The position numbers and the translations under genes are program-made. The notes under the pieces were generated by a model. That model did not search any database. It worked only from the letters and a program-made list of their open reading frames with translations, and was not told where the DNA came from. From Leptospira semungkisensis (GTDB lineage: Bacteria > Spirochaetota > Leptospiria > Leptospirales > Leptospiraceae), in the NCBI RefSeq assembly GCF_004770055.1, contig NZ_RQEP01000018.1, positions 186,001 to 250,000 on the forward strand: DNA of 64,000 nt. The letters run 5' to 3'. Below, piece after piece: positions 1 through 8,619 of the stretch. The stretch's first letter is position 1. Each line of letters begins with the position of its first letter.

Positions 1-1539
1 TCTAAACTTTCTTCTTCCGACCAAGACTCATTGCAATTCATTGTGGAGAATTCTTTAAAGGAATTCAGTGGAGAAACCTTGCAGACAGGGCTGCCAGGAC
101 AAAGCTTTCTTCCGGAAAAAGTAAGACAACTCGCCTTCTCCGAATGGGAAAAGTCCGGATTGCAATTTTCTTATGGAGATGAACTCGTCCAAAGATCTAT
201 ATGGATCAAAAAGCTTCTATCTAAAGCGATCTCAGGAAAGGAGACTTTAGAAAAAGGAATATTAGGATTTGCAGATAAACTTCTATTGCATCCTGTCTGG
301 GGACTAGGGATCTTTCTTGCCCTTATGGCCTTAGTATTCCAATTTCTATTTACTTGGTCGGAAGTCCCCATGGATTGGATAGAAGGCCAAATCTCCAATC
401 TTGCCGAATGGGCGGGAGCCTTCCTTCCAGAAGGTCCAATCCGATCTCTTGTCCAAGAGGGAATGATCGGAGGAGTCGGAGCAGTCTTAGTATTCATCCC
501 ACAGATTAGCTTACTTTTCCTTTTTATCGGGATCATGGAAGAAAGCGGTTATATTGCAAGGGCTTCCTTTCTAATGGACCGCTTCATGGGAAAATTCGGA
601 CTTTCCGGTAAATCCTTTATCCCTTTGTTGTCGAGTGCCGCCTGCGCCGTTCCTGCGATCATGGGAACAAGAACCATAGAAAATAAATCGGATCGACTCA
701 CGACTATCCTAGTCTCTCCTCTCATCACATGCTCCGCAAGATATCCGGTTTACATTTTAGTAATAGGCACAGTCTTTTCTTCGAATCCTGTATTCGGTAT
801 TTTCTCTCCTAAAGTACTAGCGTTATTCTCTCTCTTTCTTTTAGGAATGTTTGCCTCCATGGGCGCAGCGTTCATTTTCAAAAAAACATTTTTTCTTTCT
901 GAGCCTTCGTACTTTCTAATGGAGCTTCCCAGATACCAATTGCCTTCTCTGAGAAGCCTCTTCTTCACAGTATATAAGAAGATCAGAGCATTCGTTTTGA
1001 ATGCAGGAAAGGTAATACTCTTCATCTCCATTATCTTATGGTTTTTAGCCAACTATCCGAGAGTAGAAGGATCTAAAACTGAAGGACTCACTGCTGCCCA
1101 AACCAAATCTATTCAGATCTCAGAATCATACGCAGGAAGAATGGGAAAGGCAATGGAGCCTGTGTTAGCCCCGATCGGATTCGGATGGAAAATGGGATTA
1201 GGGATCATCACTTCATTTGCAGCAAGAGAAGTAATGGTATCCACTCTCTCCATTGTTTACGGAGTACAGGGAGAAGATTCCGAGGATGAAAACTTAAGAA
1301 GTGCACTCCGAAATGATAAGGATCCGAGCACAGGAAAACCGATCTGGACCATAGCAAGCGCACTTAGTCTTCTGATTTTCTTCGCATTCGCTTGCCAATG
1401 CATGTCTACACTTGCGGTAGTTAAGAAAGAAACAAATTCCCTATTCTGGCCGTTTTTCTTATTTACATACATGACAATTCTTGCATATTGTTCCGCCTTC
1501 CTAGTATTTCACGTTTCGAAATTTCTAGGCTGGAATTAA
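1..1539 (+). CDS. feoB: Ferrous iron transporter FeoB, C-terminal part (5' truncated by window)
   Basis: Membrane part of the Fe(II) uptake GTPase FeoB in the inner membrane. The reading frame is open from base 1, so the N-terminal G domain lies upstream of the window; 512 residues are visible. What is seen: a soluble stretch of about 90 residues (helical/GDI region) and then the membrane domain with the two Gate modules typical of FeoB. The first has [19 protein letters not shown] followed by [20 protein letters not shown] and [12 protein letters not shown]; the second includes the [18 protein letters not shown] segment and ends with the conserved [18 protein letters not shown]. The next gene starts 13 bases downstream, so the two are probably co-transcribed. 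A TTG near base 31 is not a real start, because the frame continues upstream. Confidence 0.95.
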   Translation, partial: SKLSSSDQDSLQFIVENSLKEFSGETLQTGLPGQSFLPEKVRQLAFSEWEKSGLQFSYGDELVQRSIWIKKLLSKAISGKETLEKGILGFADKLLLHPVWGLGIFLALMALVFQFLFTWSEVPMDWIEGQISNLAEWAGAFLPEGPIRSLVQEGMIGGVGAVLVFIPQISLLFLFIGIMEESGYIARASFLMDRFMGKFGLSGKSFIPLLSSAACAVPAIMGTRTIENKSDRLTTILVSPLITCSARYPVYILVIGTVFSSNPVFGIFSPKVLALFSLFLLGMFASMGAAFIFKKTFFLSEPSYFLMELPRYQLPSLRSLFFTVYKKIRAFVLNAGKVILFISIILWFLANYPRVEGSKTEGLTAAQTKSIQISESYAGRMGKAMEPVLAPIGFGWKMGLGIITSFAAREVMVSTLSIVYGVQGEDSEDENLRSALRNDKDPSTGKPIWTIASALSLLIFFAFACQCMSTLAVVKKETNSLFWPFFLFTYMTILAYCSAFLVFHVSKFLGWN

Positions 1540-1552
1540 TTCCGAGGAAAAT

Positions 1553-3508
1553 ATGAAAAAAATCCCAGGGAACCTGCGTATTATCGCGTTCTACTCTTTT
1601 TGTTTTCTAAGCTTACTCACAATCTTCCGTTTTGCACTCTTATTCATCTACTACTCTAAGATCGGAAATTCTTCTCTATCTGAGATCATCATTTCCTTTA
1701 TCATAGGAATCCGGTTTGATCTATGCGTAACGGCAATTGTGATCGGACCTTCTTGGATCTTATCCTCTTTCTATTTCCCGAATCGTTGGAAATCCTACAG
1801 ATATATTTGGGGAATTCTACCTATTCCCCTCTTTCTTTGGATGACCGGACATTTAATCGGAGACACGATCTATTTCGGAGAGGCAGACAAACACCTTGGC
1901 TACGAAGGATTTGTGTTCTTAGGAAAGGACCTTCTCATCTTAATCGAAGCAGGAATTAAGAACGATACGTTAAAGGTTGTCTTAGGCCTGATTGGAATCG
2001 CAATCGGGCTTCCTGGACTAATTTATCTTTTCTTAAAATATAACGGGTATGAATTCATACAAGAGAATAAGAAGAAGGAACTCTTACAGATCCCGATTTC
2101 CATTCTGTTAGTCTTACTATTATTCAGAGGAGGTTTGCAGGCGAGGCCTCTTCGTTCTACCGACGCAATTCATTCTGAAAACGGATTCTTGAACAATCTG
2201 CCTTTAAACGGCGTATTTACAACTCTAATGGATCTGAAGTCCAAGTCCATCATTCCAGAACTGCAAATGGGTAGAGAAGAAGCCATTCAGATCGTGCAAA
2301 AGCAAATCGATTACCCAGAGGCAAAATTTATCGATCCGAATTTTCCTATATTAAGAGAAACGAATGAAACCAGAAAAGGCGCCCCTCCTAATATAGTCCT
2401 GATCTTACTAGAAAGTTGGACTGGAAAATTCCTAAAACCGAATGGAGACGGGATCGTAGGAGGAAAAGAACTGGCTCCGAACTTCAATGAACTTGCAAAG
2501 CAAGGTAGATATTTCTCTCACTTCTTTGCAACCGGAGGAAGGACGGTAAACGGACTCATGTCAGTATTAACAGGGGTTCCGGATCGACCCGGAATCACAG
2601 TGGTGAGAACCCACCAGGCATTGGGAAATTTCGGCGGATTAGGATCGATCCTAAAGGGACTCGGATATTCTACCTACTTCGTGCATGGAGGAGATGTAGG
2701 ATTCGATAATATGAGTTTTCTATTTCCTCATTGGGGTTTCGATACGATTGTTGGCAGAGAAGAAATCGCAAAAACGAATCGATACCAAGCCGGCGCCTGG
2801 GGATTTTATGATGGAGATGTGCTTGAAGAACTAAATAGCACATTAAAAAATTCTAAAGCACCTTTTGCCGCAGTAAGCTTAACACTTACGACTCATTATC
2901 CCTACCAGGTTCCTGAGACTCAAAAGGATCTATATCCAGAGTCCCTAAAAGATGCCGATTACTTTAATACCTATCATTATGCGGATGAGGCGTTAGGTAA
3001 ATTTATTCGAAAGGCAAAATCCTCTCCTTATTTCGAAAACACGATCTTCATTTTCGTTGCGGATCACACTCATCACAGAGATTTGAATCCGTTTGAGGAT
3101 AGAAATATTCCCCTACTCATCTACTCGCCCAAATATATCAAACCGGGTGTGGATACTCGGATCTCTTCTCAGCTAGATATACTGCCGACTATTCTGGGAT
3201 TGGTTGGTAAGAAAGCTAAGTTTTCCGCCTTCGGAAAAGATCTCTTTTCCTCCAAACCTGAACCAGCAGCCTCGTATTTTGCTTTTTCGAGTGTGATCGG
3301 TTGGATTGAGAAGGAGCATGCTTTATACAGATCGACGGAAGGAGATCTGAAAGAAGTTTTTCCGATGCCTTGGACAACAAACAAGACCAAATGTGCTGCG
3401 ATCCCTAGCACCTGCGATGATTACGAAAGAAAGGCGAAGGCTTTCTTAAATCTTAGCTATGAACTTTTGAACTCAAATCGAATTTTTCCTGAAAATGAAA
3501 AACAGTAA
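1553..3508 (+). CDS. LTA synthase-like phosphoglycerol transferase / sulfatase-fold membrane enzyme
   Basis: A 651-residue protein with several N-terminal membrane helices (to about residue 195) and a periplasmic alkaline-phosphatase-superfamily domain (about 275-600), the layout of LtaS/MdoB-type phosphoglycerol transferases. Visible active-site elements: metal-binding Glu in LILLESWTGKF (about 287), nucleophile Thr331 in GGRTVNG, the THYPYQVP segment, and Asp504-His505 in FVADHTHH. Substrate is unknown; a diderm spirochaete has no classical lipoteichoic acid, so transfer of phosphoglycerol or phosphoethanolamine to a periplasmic glycan or lipid is more likely. ATG start has a GAGGAAA Shine-Dalgarno and lies 13 bases after feoB, but functional linkage to iron uptake is not evident. 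Confidence 0.85.
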   Translation: MKKIPGNLRIIAFYSFCFLSLLTIFRFALLFIYYSKIGNSSLSEIIISFIIGIRFDLCVTAIVIGPSWILSSFYFPNRWKSYRYIWGILPIPLFLWMTGHLIGDTIYFGEADKHLGYEGFVFLGKDLLILIEAGIKNDTLKVVLGLIGIAIGLPGLIYLFLKYNGYEFIQENKKKELLQIPISILLVLLLFRGGLQARPLRSTDAIHSENGFLNNLPLNGVFTTLMDLKSKSIIPELQMGREEAIQIVQKQIDYPEAKFIDPNFPILRETNETRKGAPPNIVLILLESWTGKFLKPNGDGIVGGKELAPNFNELAKQGRYFSHFFATGGRTVNGLMSVLTGVPDRPGITVVRTHQALGNFGGLGSILKGLGYSTYFVHGGDVGFDNMSFLFPHWGFDTIVGREEIAKTNRYQAGAWGFYDGDVLEELNSTLKNSKAPFAAVSLTLTTHYPYQVPETQKDLYPESLKDADYFNTYHYADEALGKFIRKAKSSPYFENTIFIFVADHTHHRDLNPFEDRNIPLLIYSPKYIKPGVDTRISSQLDILPTILGLVGKKAKFSAFGKDLFSSKPEPAASYFAFSSVIGWIEKEHALYRSTEGDLKEVFPMPWTTNKTKCAAIPSTCDDYERKAKAFLNLSYELLNSNRIFPENEKQ

Positions 3509-3577
3509 GTTATGAATTCAAACTTTCTAGTTCGTATTTTTCCGAAATAAATCCGTATTAATAAAAATTTAAGCAAT

Positions 3578-3610
3578 TTGTCGACAGGCATACGTTGTTA
3601 TATTAACAAC
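3578..3610 (+). promoter_or_regulatory. Candidate promoter with palindrome over the -10
   Basis: TTGTCG (3578-3583) and TATTAA (3601-3606) are separated by 17 bases. The second box lies inside a perfect inverted repeat, GTTGTTA-TAT-TAACAAC (3594-3610), placed 21 bases before the ATG of the propeller lipoprotein gene. This geometry suits a repressor site over the promoter. The boxes match the consensus only partly, and no good ribosome binding site follows. Confidence 0.4.
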
Positions 3611-3631
3611 TTATGTCTTGCTAATTGATTT

Positions 3632-5146
3632 ATGAAATTCTTTTATTCACCTGCACGGAGTTATGTTAGTTTCATACTTTTTATTCTAGTATTTCTCCTT
3701 CAATGCTCCGCCCCAAATGATATGCAAGAAAGTTTATTGGGTTTAACAATTCTTCCGGCGAATGCAACCTCTTCTCCAAGTCATCCTCAAACACAATGGT
3801 CTCGACTGATAGAGATGTCCGGAACGACAGATTCTTCCGGAAAAATTTATAGTAAGAAAAATAGATTTCTGAGTGAAGTGGCAAATGACGTTACTTCCGA
3901 TTCTCAGGGAAATATATATGCAACCGGAGTGATCGAAGCATCTGCATGGGATGCTTATGTAGGAGTCTCTTTTATAGCAAGATATGACGGAGCAGGAAAT
4001 AAGCTTTGGTCGAAACTATTCGGGAATTACGTTTCAGATAGTGTGATCGGCAGACTTATGATAGAAGATGACATAGGTATATACGTTGCAGACACTCCCA
4101 ATCATGTTATCAGTAAAAAAATTACCGCCGATATCCATGGCAACATATATATAGCTGGCGAGATAAAAGATTCCCTTAACGGTGAAAACAAATACGCTTT
4201 TATAGCTAAGTATGACAGTCTAGGGAACCGGCTATGGGAAAGATATTTAAATGATAACGCTCGACCCACTTGGGTAGAGAGCATTACTTCGGATCCGCAA
4301 GGAAATGTATACGCTATCGGACCCTATGCAAATACCTACGAACATGTATATACTTTTATAGCGAAGTATGATGGCGACGGAAATATCCAATGGACAAAGC
4401 ATGCAATCGATCCTCAGATCCAAAAAACTTCTGTAATATTCGGGAAGGAGATTACCTCCGATTCCCAAGGAAATTTATATATTACCGGAGAAACGGAAGT
4501 AATTTCGTCGGAAGGGAAGAAAGTTTCTAATTTATTCCTGACGAAATATGACAAAAATGGAAACACCTTATATACAAAGTTTTTAGGCAACGTAGGTCCT
4601 GGCGTTTATATAGACGGATTTTACAATCTACCAGATACCTCAGGCCATGGCATTACCTGCGATTCACAAGGATATATATATATCGTCGGTGAGACTAACG
4701 GAAATGGATTAGATAATCTCGCTCAGATAAAAAATGATCCATCGGCCTTTATTATAAAATACGATGGGAATGGTAACGTATTGTGGACAAGGTTAATAGA
4801 TGGCAGTGATGATCCTTACACAATTGCTTCGGATTCTCAAGGGAATGTGTATATGACCGGAAACTTATATACATATAAAAATTCGACATTCGACGGTCAA
4901 ACCGTTACTTATGGTGACGCCTTCGTAATCAAATATGATGCCACAGGCAGAAAGCTTTGGACAAAGTTATTGGACGCTGAGATGTCACTGTATCGCTCAG
5001 AATTGCATGACAGCGGAACTACGAGACCTACAGGTTTAGCTATCGATTTAATTGGAAATATATATGTTGTGGGTCATTCTACGGACGAAGCACTTGCAGG
5101 ACCTTACAATTCGTTTATTGTAAAGTACGATCAAAATCAATTTTGA
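3632..5146 (+). CDS. SBBP-repeat beta-propeller lipoprotein
   Basis: A 504-residue predicted lipoprotein: a signal peptide ends in the lipobox-like FLLQC with Cys25 as the lipidated residue. The rest is made of seven repeats, each with a D(S/P)QGN(I/V)Y(A/I)(T/V)G element followed by F(I/V)xKYDxxGNxLW. This is the SBBP repeat, which folds as one blade of a beta-propeller; several leptospires carry families of such lipoproteins. The N-terminal TQWSRLI resembles the second half of a repeat while the last repeat stops at FIVKYDQNQF, so the ring probably closes by pairing the two ends. Exposure on the cell surface and ligand are unknown. Stands alone, with 123 bases upstream and about 200 downstream. 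Confidence 0.88.
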   Translation: MKFFYSPARSYVSFILFILVFLLQCSAPNDMQESLLGLTILPANATSSPSHPQTQWSRLIEMSGTTDSSGKIYSKKNRFLSEVANDVTSDSQGNIYATGVIEASAWDAYVGVSFIARYDGAGNKLWSKLFGNYVSDSVIGRLMIEDDIGIYVADTPNHVISKKITADIHGNIYIAGEIKDSLNGENKYAFIAKYDSLGNRLWERYLNDNARPTWVESITSDPQGNVYAIGPYANTYEHVYTFIAKYDGDGNIQWTKHAIDPQIQKTSVIFGKEITSDSQGNLYITGETEVISSEGKKVSNLFLTKYDKNGNTLYTKFLGNVGPGVYIDGFYNLPDTSGHGITCDSQGYIYIVGETNGNGLDNLAQIKNDPSAFIIKYDGNGNVLWTRLIDGSDDPYTIASDSQGNVYMTGNLYTYKNSTFDGQTVTYGDAFVIKYDATGRKLWTKLLDAEMSLYRSELHDSGTTRPTGLAIDLIGNIYVVGHSTDEALAGPYNSFIVKYDQNQF

Positions 5147-5344
5147 AAACCTGTCTTTGATTTCATAATAGCAACTTCCGGTCCAGTTTCATCCTCGAAT
5201 TGAAAAATGGCTCGAGCTTTTAGCCTATTCTGACTTTTTCAGATCTCTGAAATACCAATCAAAAAACATTCTCGTATTGCGTCTTTGCCCCTATCTTCCG
5301 ATCTTTGTTTTAACGACACAAGGAAGCTTCCTTCCGGAGAAAGA

Positions 5345-6358
5345 ATGACTTTTTCAAAGAGTTTTCGATTAGGCGACCGATGGGATTTAGGTCCTGATTC
5401 TTCCCCCTTTTTAATCGCAGAAATCGGATTAAACCATAATGCTGATTTGGAATTGGGCAAAAGAACCATCCAAGCGGCAAAAAACGCCGGGGCAAACGCG
5501 GTAAAATTCCAAAGCTATTCTACGGACAATTTTTTAGATACAGCCAATCCAAAAGCGAAAGTGCTCGTGGATATTTTCAAACAGTATGAGCTTTCCGAGA
5601 AACTACACAGAGAGTTCAAGACGACTGCCGAGTCGGAAGGACTCTTCTTCTTCTCTACTCCGTTAGACGAAATCAGCGTAGATCTTCTCGTTTCCCTTGG
5701 AGTGAAGGCACTAAAAATCGCGAGTGGAGATATCGTAAATAAACAGCTACTTAATAAATGTGCCGATACAAAACTTCCTCTCTTACTTTCTAGCGGAGCT
5801 GCAGAAGGATTCGAAGCCGTTCGTGCTTTGGAATTTTTAGAATCAAAGAAAGTTAAGGATTTACTATTATTCCATTGCGTTTCCCTATACCCGACTCCGC
5901 CAGAAAAAGCGAATCTACGCACAATCAACTATTACCAGAATATTTTTCCAGGTCCTGTCGGCTTCTCGGATCATACTGGAGGAAGCTTGGCAGGAGCTCT
6001 TGCAGTGAGCTTAGGTGCATGTGCATTAGAAAAACATTTTACTCTAGATAAGAAATTACCTGGTCCGGACCATACTATATCCGTTGATCCCGAAGAATTC
6101 AAAGCCTATTCCGAAAATGCAAGACTTGCATTCCAAATGCGTGGAGAAGAAAGAAAAGTCGTACAACCTCAAGAAGCTTCCGGTAGATTCTTTGGCCGAC
6201 GAGGTTTATATGCGGATAAAAACCGAAAACCGATCGCGCTGCGTCCTGACTTAAGCCAAGAGGATGCTAGCTATTTGGATTCCTGGAAATTAGAAGAAGC
6301 CGAGGCTATTTTAAAGAATGATAAAGGACCGAAGCCGGGAGAAGCGTTCCGATCCTAA
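5345..6358 (+). CDS. N-acetylneuraminate synthase (NeuB/SpsE) family protein
   Basis: A NeuB-family enzyme, which condenses phosphoenolpyruvate with an amino sugar to make a nonulosonic (sialic-type) acid. Seen: FLIAEIGLNHNADLELGKRT near the N terminus, NAVKFQSYST, ASGDIVNK, the FSDHTGG loop, ALEKHFTLDK and GPDHTISVDPEEF, all family signatures; the C terminus (about residues 275-337) is a short SAF-like region (GRRGLYADKNRK). I chose ATG 5345, which has GGAG a few bases upstream; an upstream TTG at 5285 has no ribosome binding site. No cytidylyltransferase (neuA), epimerase or glycan genes flank it, so the exact sugar is not known. The next gene starts 2 bases after its stop. Confidence 0.85.
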   Translation: MTFSKSFRLGDRWDLGPDSSPFLIAEIGLNHNADLELGKRTIQAAKNAGANAVKFQSYSTDNFLDTANPKAKVLVDIFKQYELSEKLHREFKTTAESEGLFFFSTPLDEISVDLLVSLGVKALKIASGDIVNKQLLNKCADTKLPLLLSSGAAEGFEAVRALEFLESKKVKDLLLFHCVSLYPTPPEKANLRTINYYQNIFPGPVGFSDHTGGSLAGALAVSLGACALEKHFTLDKKLPGPDHTISVDPEEFKAYSENARLAFQMRGEERKVVQPQEASGRFFGRRGLYADKNRKPIALRPDLSQEDASYLDSWKLEEAEAILKNDKGPKPGEAFRS

Positions 6359-6360
6359 AT

Positions 6361-7467
6361 ATGGCAAAGAAATCAATCTTCTTCATCTTTTTACTTTCTT
6401 GGTCTTTATCAGCCAGTCCTAAAAATTTCGGAGCCTTAGGGTCCGAAATAGATTTTCTGGATTTTGGAAAGATAACTCCTGCACCTTTTTCGTATTCGGT
6501 TTCTTCTTCTTTTCATGAAGAATATGGAGCATTCAATCTTTTCGATTCGGATCAGAAAACATACTGGTATTCTTCCGCCGATTCAAAACCGGAATGGATC
6601 ATAGTAGATTTCGGCTCGAAAAGACTAATCAATGCGGTCGAAGTAGTAGTTCCGATCTTTAGAGGAAAAAGAGCCGCCGAGGAGTATGAAATCCAGGTAT
6701 TGTACCAAGATAACTGGAAGACAATTTTCAAAAACAATAAAGTAGAATTAATCAATTTTCATACCCTTCCTCCGATCGATGCATCCATTATTAGATTATA
6801 TTTTCCTAAAAAAGAAGATAGAAGTATAGTTATCGGTGAATTCAAAGTTCTTTTAAACGGAGCCGCATTGAATTCTATTCCCGCTCGATTTACTGGATAC
6901 CAATATCCAGTTCCAGATGGACTCATTCCCGATAAAGATGTACAGCTTCCTGGAGCGCCCAGAGAATACAGGAACGGCATCCATAAAGGATTAGATATTT
7001 ATAATAAACGAGAGAAGGTCGGGCCTCCAAGACGTTTGACTTTCGAGGACTCTCTTGTGTCCCCTGCGGATGGCACGATCATTCGAGCAGATCTGGATTA
7101 TTCCCCCATGACACTTTCCGAATTTCAAAAATATTCTGCGTTGGCCCAAAAGAATGGAGTAACTTTCGTAGAAAAGGATTTCGGAGGAAGACAGGTCTGG
7201 ATCGATCACGGGAACGGAATCATGTCATCCTTCAATCACTTGTCTTCGATCAAAAGTGGGATCAAAGTAGGAACAAAGGTTAAATCGGGAGATGAGATCG
7301 GAAAAGCCGGCAACTCAGGTCTTAGTGGAGAAGCCAAAGGCAACGACGAAAATATTCATCTTCATTTCGAGCTTTGGGTAGATGGGGAATATCTAGGAGC
7401 AGGGATTGGTCCGAACCAAATGCGGAAATTATTGCAGTTCTTCTTCTCCAAATCGAATTTGCGCTGA
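6361..7467 (+). CDS. Secreted discoidin-like / M23 metallopeptidase
   Basis: A 368-residue exported protein. After a signal peptide (about 1-18) comes a discoidin (F5/8 type C)-like module at about 50-165 (SFHEEYGAFNLFDSDQKTYW, WIIVDFGSKRLINAVEV), then an M23 LytM-type endopeptidase at about 205-350. The zinc ligands are recognisable: His and Asp of HKGLDIY and the last His of HLHFELW, with an FNHLSSI histidine as probable catalytic helper. M23 enzymes cut peptide bonds in peptidoglycan stems or act as degraded activators; all ligands are kept here, so hydrolysis is likely. A discoidin module suggests binding to sugar. It forms a tight two-gene unit with the NeuB-like gene. Confidence 0.85.
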   Translation: MAKKSIFFIFLLSWSLSASPKNFGALGSEIDFLDFGKITPAPFSYSVSSSFHEEYGAFNLFDSDQKTYWYSSADSKPEWIIVDFGSKRLINAVEVVVPIFRGKRAAEEYEIQVLYQDNWKTIFKNNKVELINFHTLPPIDASIIRLYFPKKEDRSIVIGEFKVLLNGAALNSIPARFTGYQYPVPDGLIPDKDVQLPGAPREYRNGIHKGLDIYNKREKVGPPRRLTFEDSLVSPADGTIIRADLDYSPMTLSEFQKYSALAQKNGVTFVEKDFGGRQVWIDHGNGIMSSFNHLSSIKSGIKVGTKVKSGDEIGKAGNSGLSGEAKGNDENIHLHFELWVDGEYLGAGIGPNQMRKLLQFFFSKSNLR

Positions 7468-7570
7468 GCAATTCTTCCCACAAATTCAGAAAAGAGTTCC
7501 TACACTGCGGGAACTCCTAAATTTTTCGCTCGCGCAATAAGCGATTTTATGATATGCGAATCTCGCAAAC

Positions 7571-7613
7571 CCACGGGCCACTCCCCCCACCCGAACTTGG
7601 GTGGGGGCCCTTT
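7571..7613. repeat. GC-rich intergenic hairpin repeat, copy A
   Basis: The core begins CCCACGGGCCACT and contains the perfect inverted repeat CCCCCACCC (7584-7592) / GGGTGGGGG (7599-7607) with a 6-base loop, ending GGCCC. A GAGTTCCCACG motif follows at about 7629. It lies between the 3' ends of two convergent genes. Related copies are at 15631, 16966, 17156, 32882 and 54658. There is no run of T after the stem, so it is not a standard intrinsic terminator. Confidence 0.75.
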
Positions 7614-7646
7614 CGAACCCGCCAAAGAGTTCCCACGCGCAGACTT

Positions 7647-8393
7647 TTATATCTCTCCACGAATTCTTTGGAGCAAGTCTGATTCCACCAGATTCCCATT
7701 ATGCAAACTTCGTTTATAATATGTATTCCGTAGGAACACTTTCTCCTCTTCACTGAGAGCCCAATTTGGTATTTCCTTTCTTAAGCGATACGCAAGGTGA
7801 GAAAGAACGATCGCTACGGTCACAGAGATATTATAACTCTCCGTAAAACCGTACATCGGCAATTTCAAGAAGAGATCCGCTTGCTCCATAGCCTTCTTAG
7901 AAAGACCAAGCTCTTCAGACCCGAATAGAATCGCTGCCGGACGATCCAAAGGAAGAGTATCTAGTTCATAAGAATTTTCTTTAACATGGGGAGAAGTCGC
8001 AACGATCCTAAAACCTTTTTCTTTCAAACCACTTATACAATGACTAGTATTATCCGCATTTAGTGCCTGGTATTTTCGGATCTGGATCCATTTTTGAGCG
8101 CCCTTAGTTATACCTTCATTAGGTTTGTATAAACTCTTATTCTCCACTACATGAATTTCAGAAAGGCCCAAGCACTCGGAAGTACGAACCGGCGCACTTG
8201 CATTATAAGGTTGGAATATATCCTCCAACACAATTGTTAAGTACTTTGTGCGATATGAGACTACCTCCTCTATCTTTTCCACCTTAGAAGGAGATATCAT
8301 GGTTCTAAGATATTCTCCTATCTTCTCCGCTTCTTGGAGATTTATAAAATTTGCATGTTCGGAGATTGGTTTCACGATAGATTCTTCTTTCAA
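7647..8393 (-). CDS. SpoU/TrmH-family RNA 2'-O-methyltransferase
   Basis: A 248-residue SPOUT-fold methyltransferase. The three SpoU motifs are present: motif 1 around PYNASAPVRTSECLGLSEIHVV, motif 2 in AILFGSEELGLSKKAMEQAD, and motif 3 in LPMYGFTESYNISVTVAIVLSHL, which build the SAM-binding knot. The C-terminal tail (KVFLRNTYYKRSLHN) is of the tRNA Gm18 TrmH type, so 2'-O-methylation of tRNA G18 is the likely reaction, though rRNA cannot be excluded. The longest frame starts at TTG 8393; no ATG lies nearby and a GTG seven codons in is the other choice. Divergent from fliF. Confidence 0.8.
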   Translation of the reverse strand: MKEESIVKPISEHANFINLQEAEKIGEYLRTMISPSKVEKIEEVVSYRTKYLTIVLEDIFQPYNASAPVRTSECLGLSEIHVVENKSLYKPNEGITKGAQKWIQIRKYQALNADNTSHCISGLKEKGFRIVATSPHVKENSYELDTLPLDRPAAILFGSEELGLSKKAMEQADLFLKLPMYGFTESYNISVTVAIVLSHLAYRLRKEIPNWALSEEEKVFLRNTYYKRSLHNGNLVESDLLQRIRGEI

Positions 8394-8561
8394 GAGGATG
8401 CAACTCTCAGTAACAACTAGTTGATCACTAAAATTACACTAAACATACGTTTTGCAATTAAGTACATCTAGAAATATTCTTCAGATACCAACGCTTCGAT
8501 CAGACATAAGAGAAAAATTTAGACCAAAATAAAAAAATTCTAAAGTTTTTTTAAAAAGGGA

Positions 8562-8589
8562 TTGTACTTTGATTCCGAAAATCTATTAT
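8562..8589 (+). promoter_or_regulatory. Candidate sigma-70 promoter of the fliF operon
   Basis: TTGTAC (8562-8567) and TATTAT (8584-8589) with a 16-base spacer, ending 30 bases before the fliF ATG. The preceding stretch from about 8525 is rich in A and T tracts. The pattern looks like a housekeeping promoter; I do not see a clear sigma-28 box here. Confidence 0.45.
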
Positions 8590-8619
8590 GTCCCCTATCT
8601 TGTCCGGTGGTGAAGTAAA

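Noticed and set aside
5285..5345. TTG start that would add 20 residues to the NeuB-like protein
   Set aside because: No ribosome binding site, and the family N terminus fits ATG 5345.
7547..7753. Minus-strand frame over repeat copy A and the end of the trmH-type gene
   Set aside because: Translates the repeat and an out-of-frame part of the methyltransferase.
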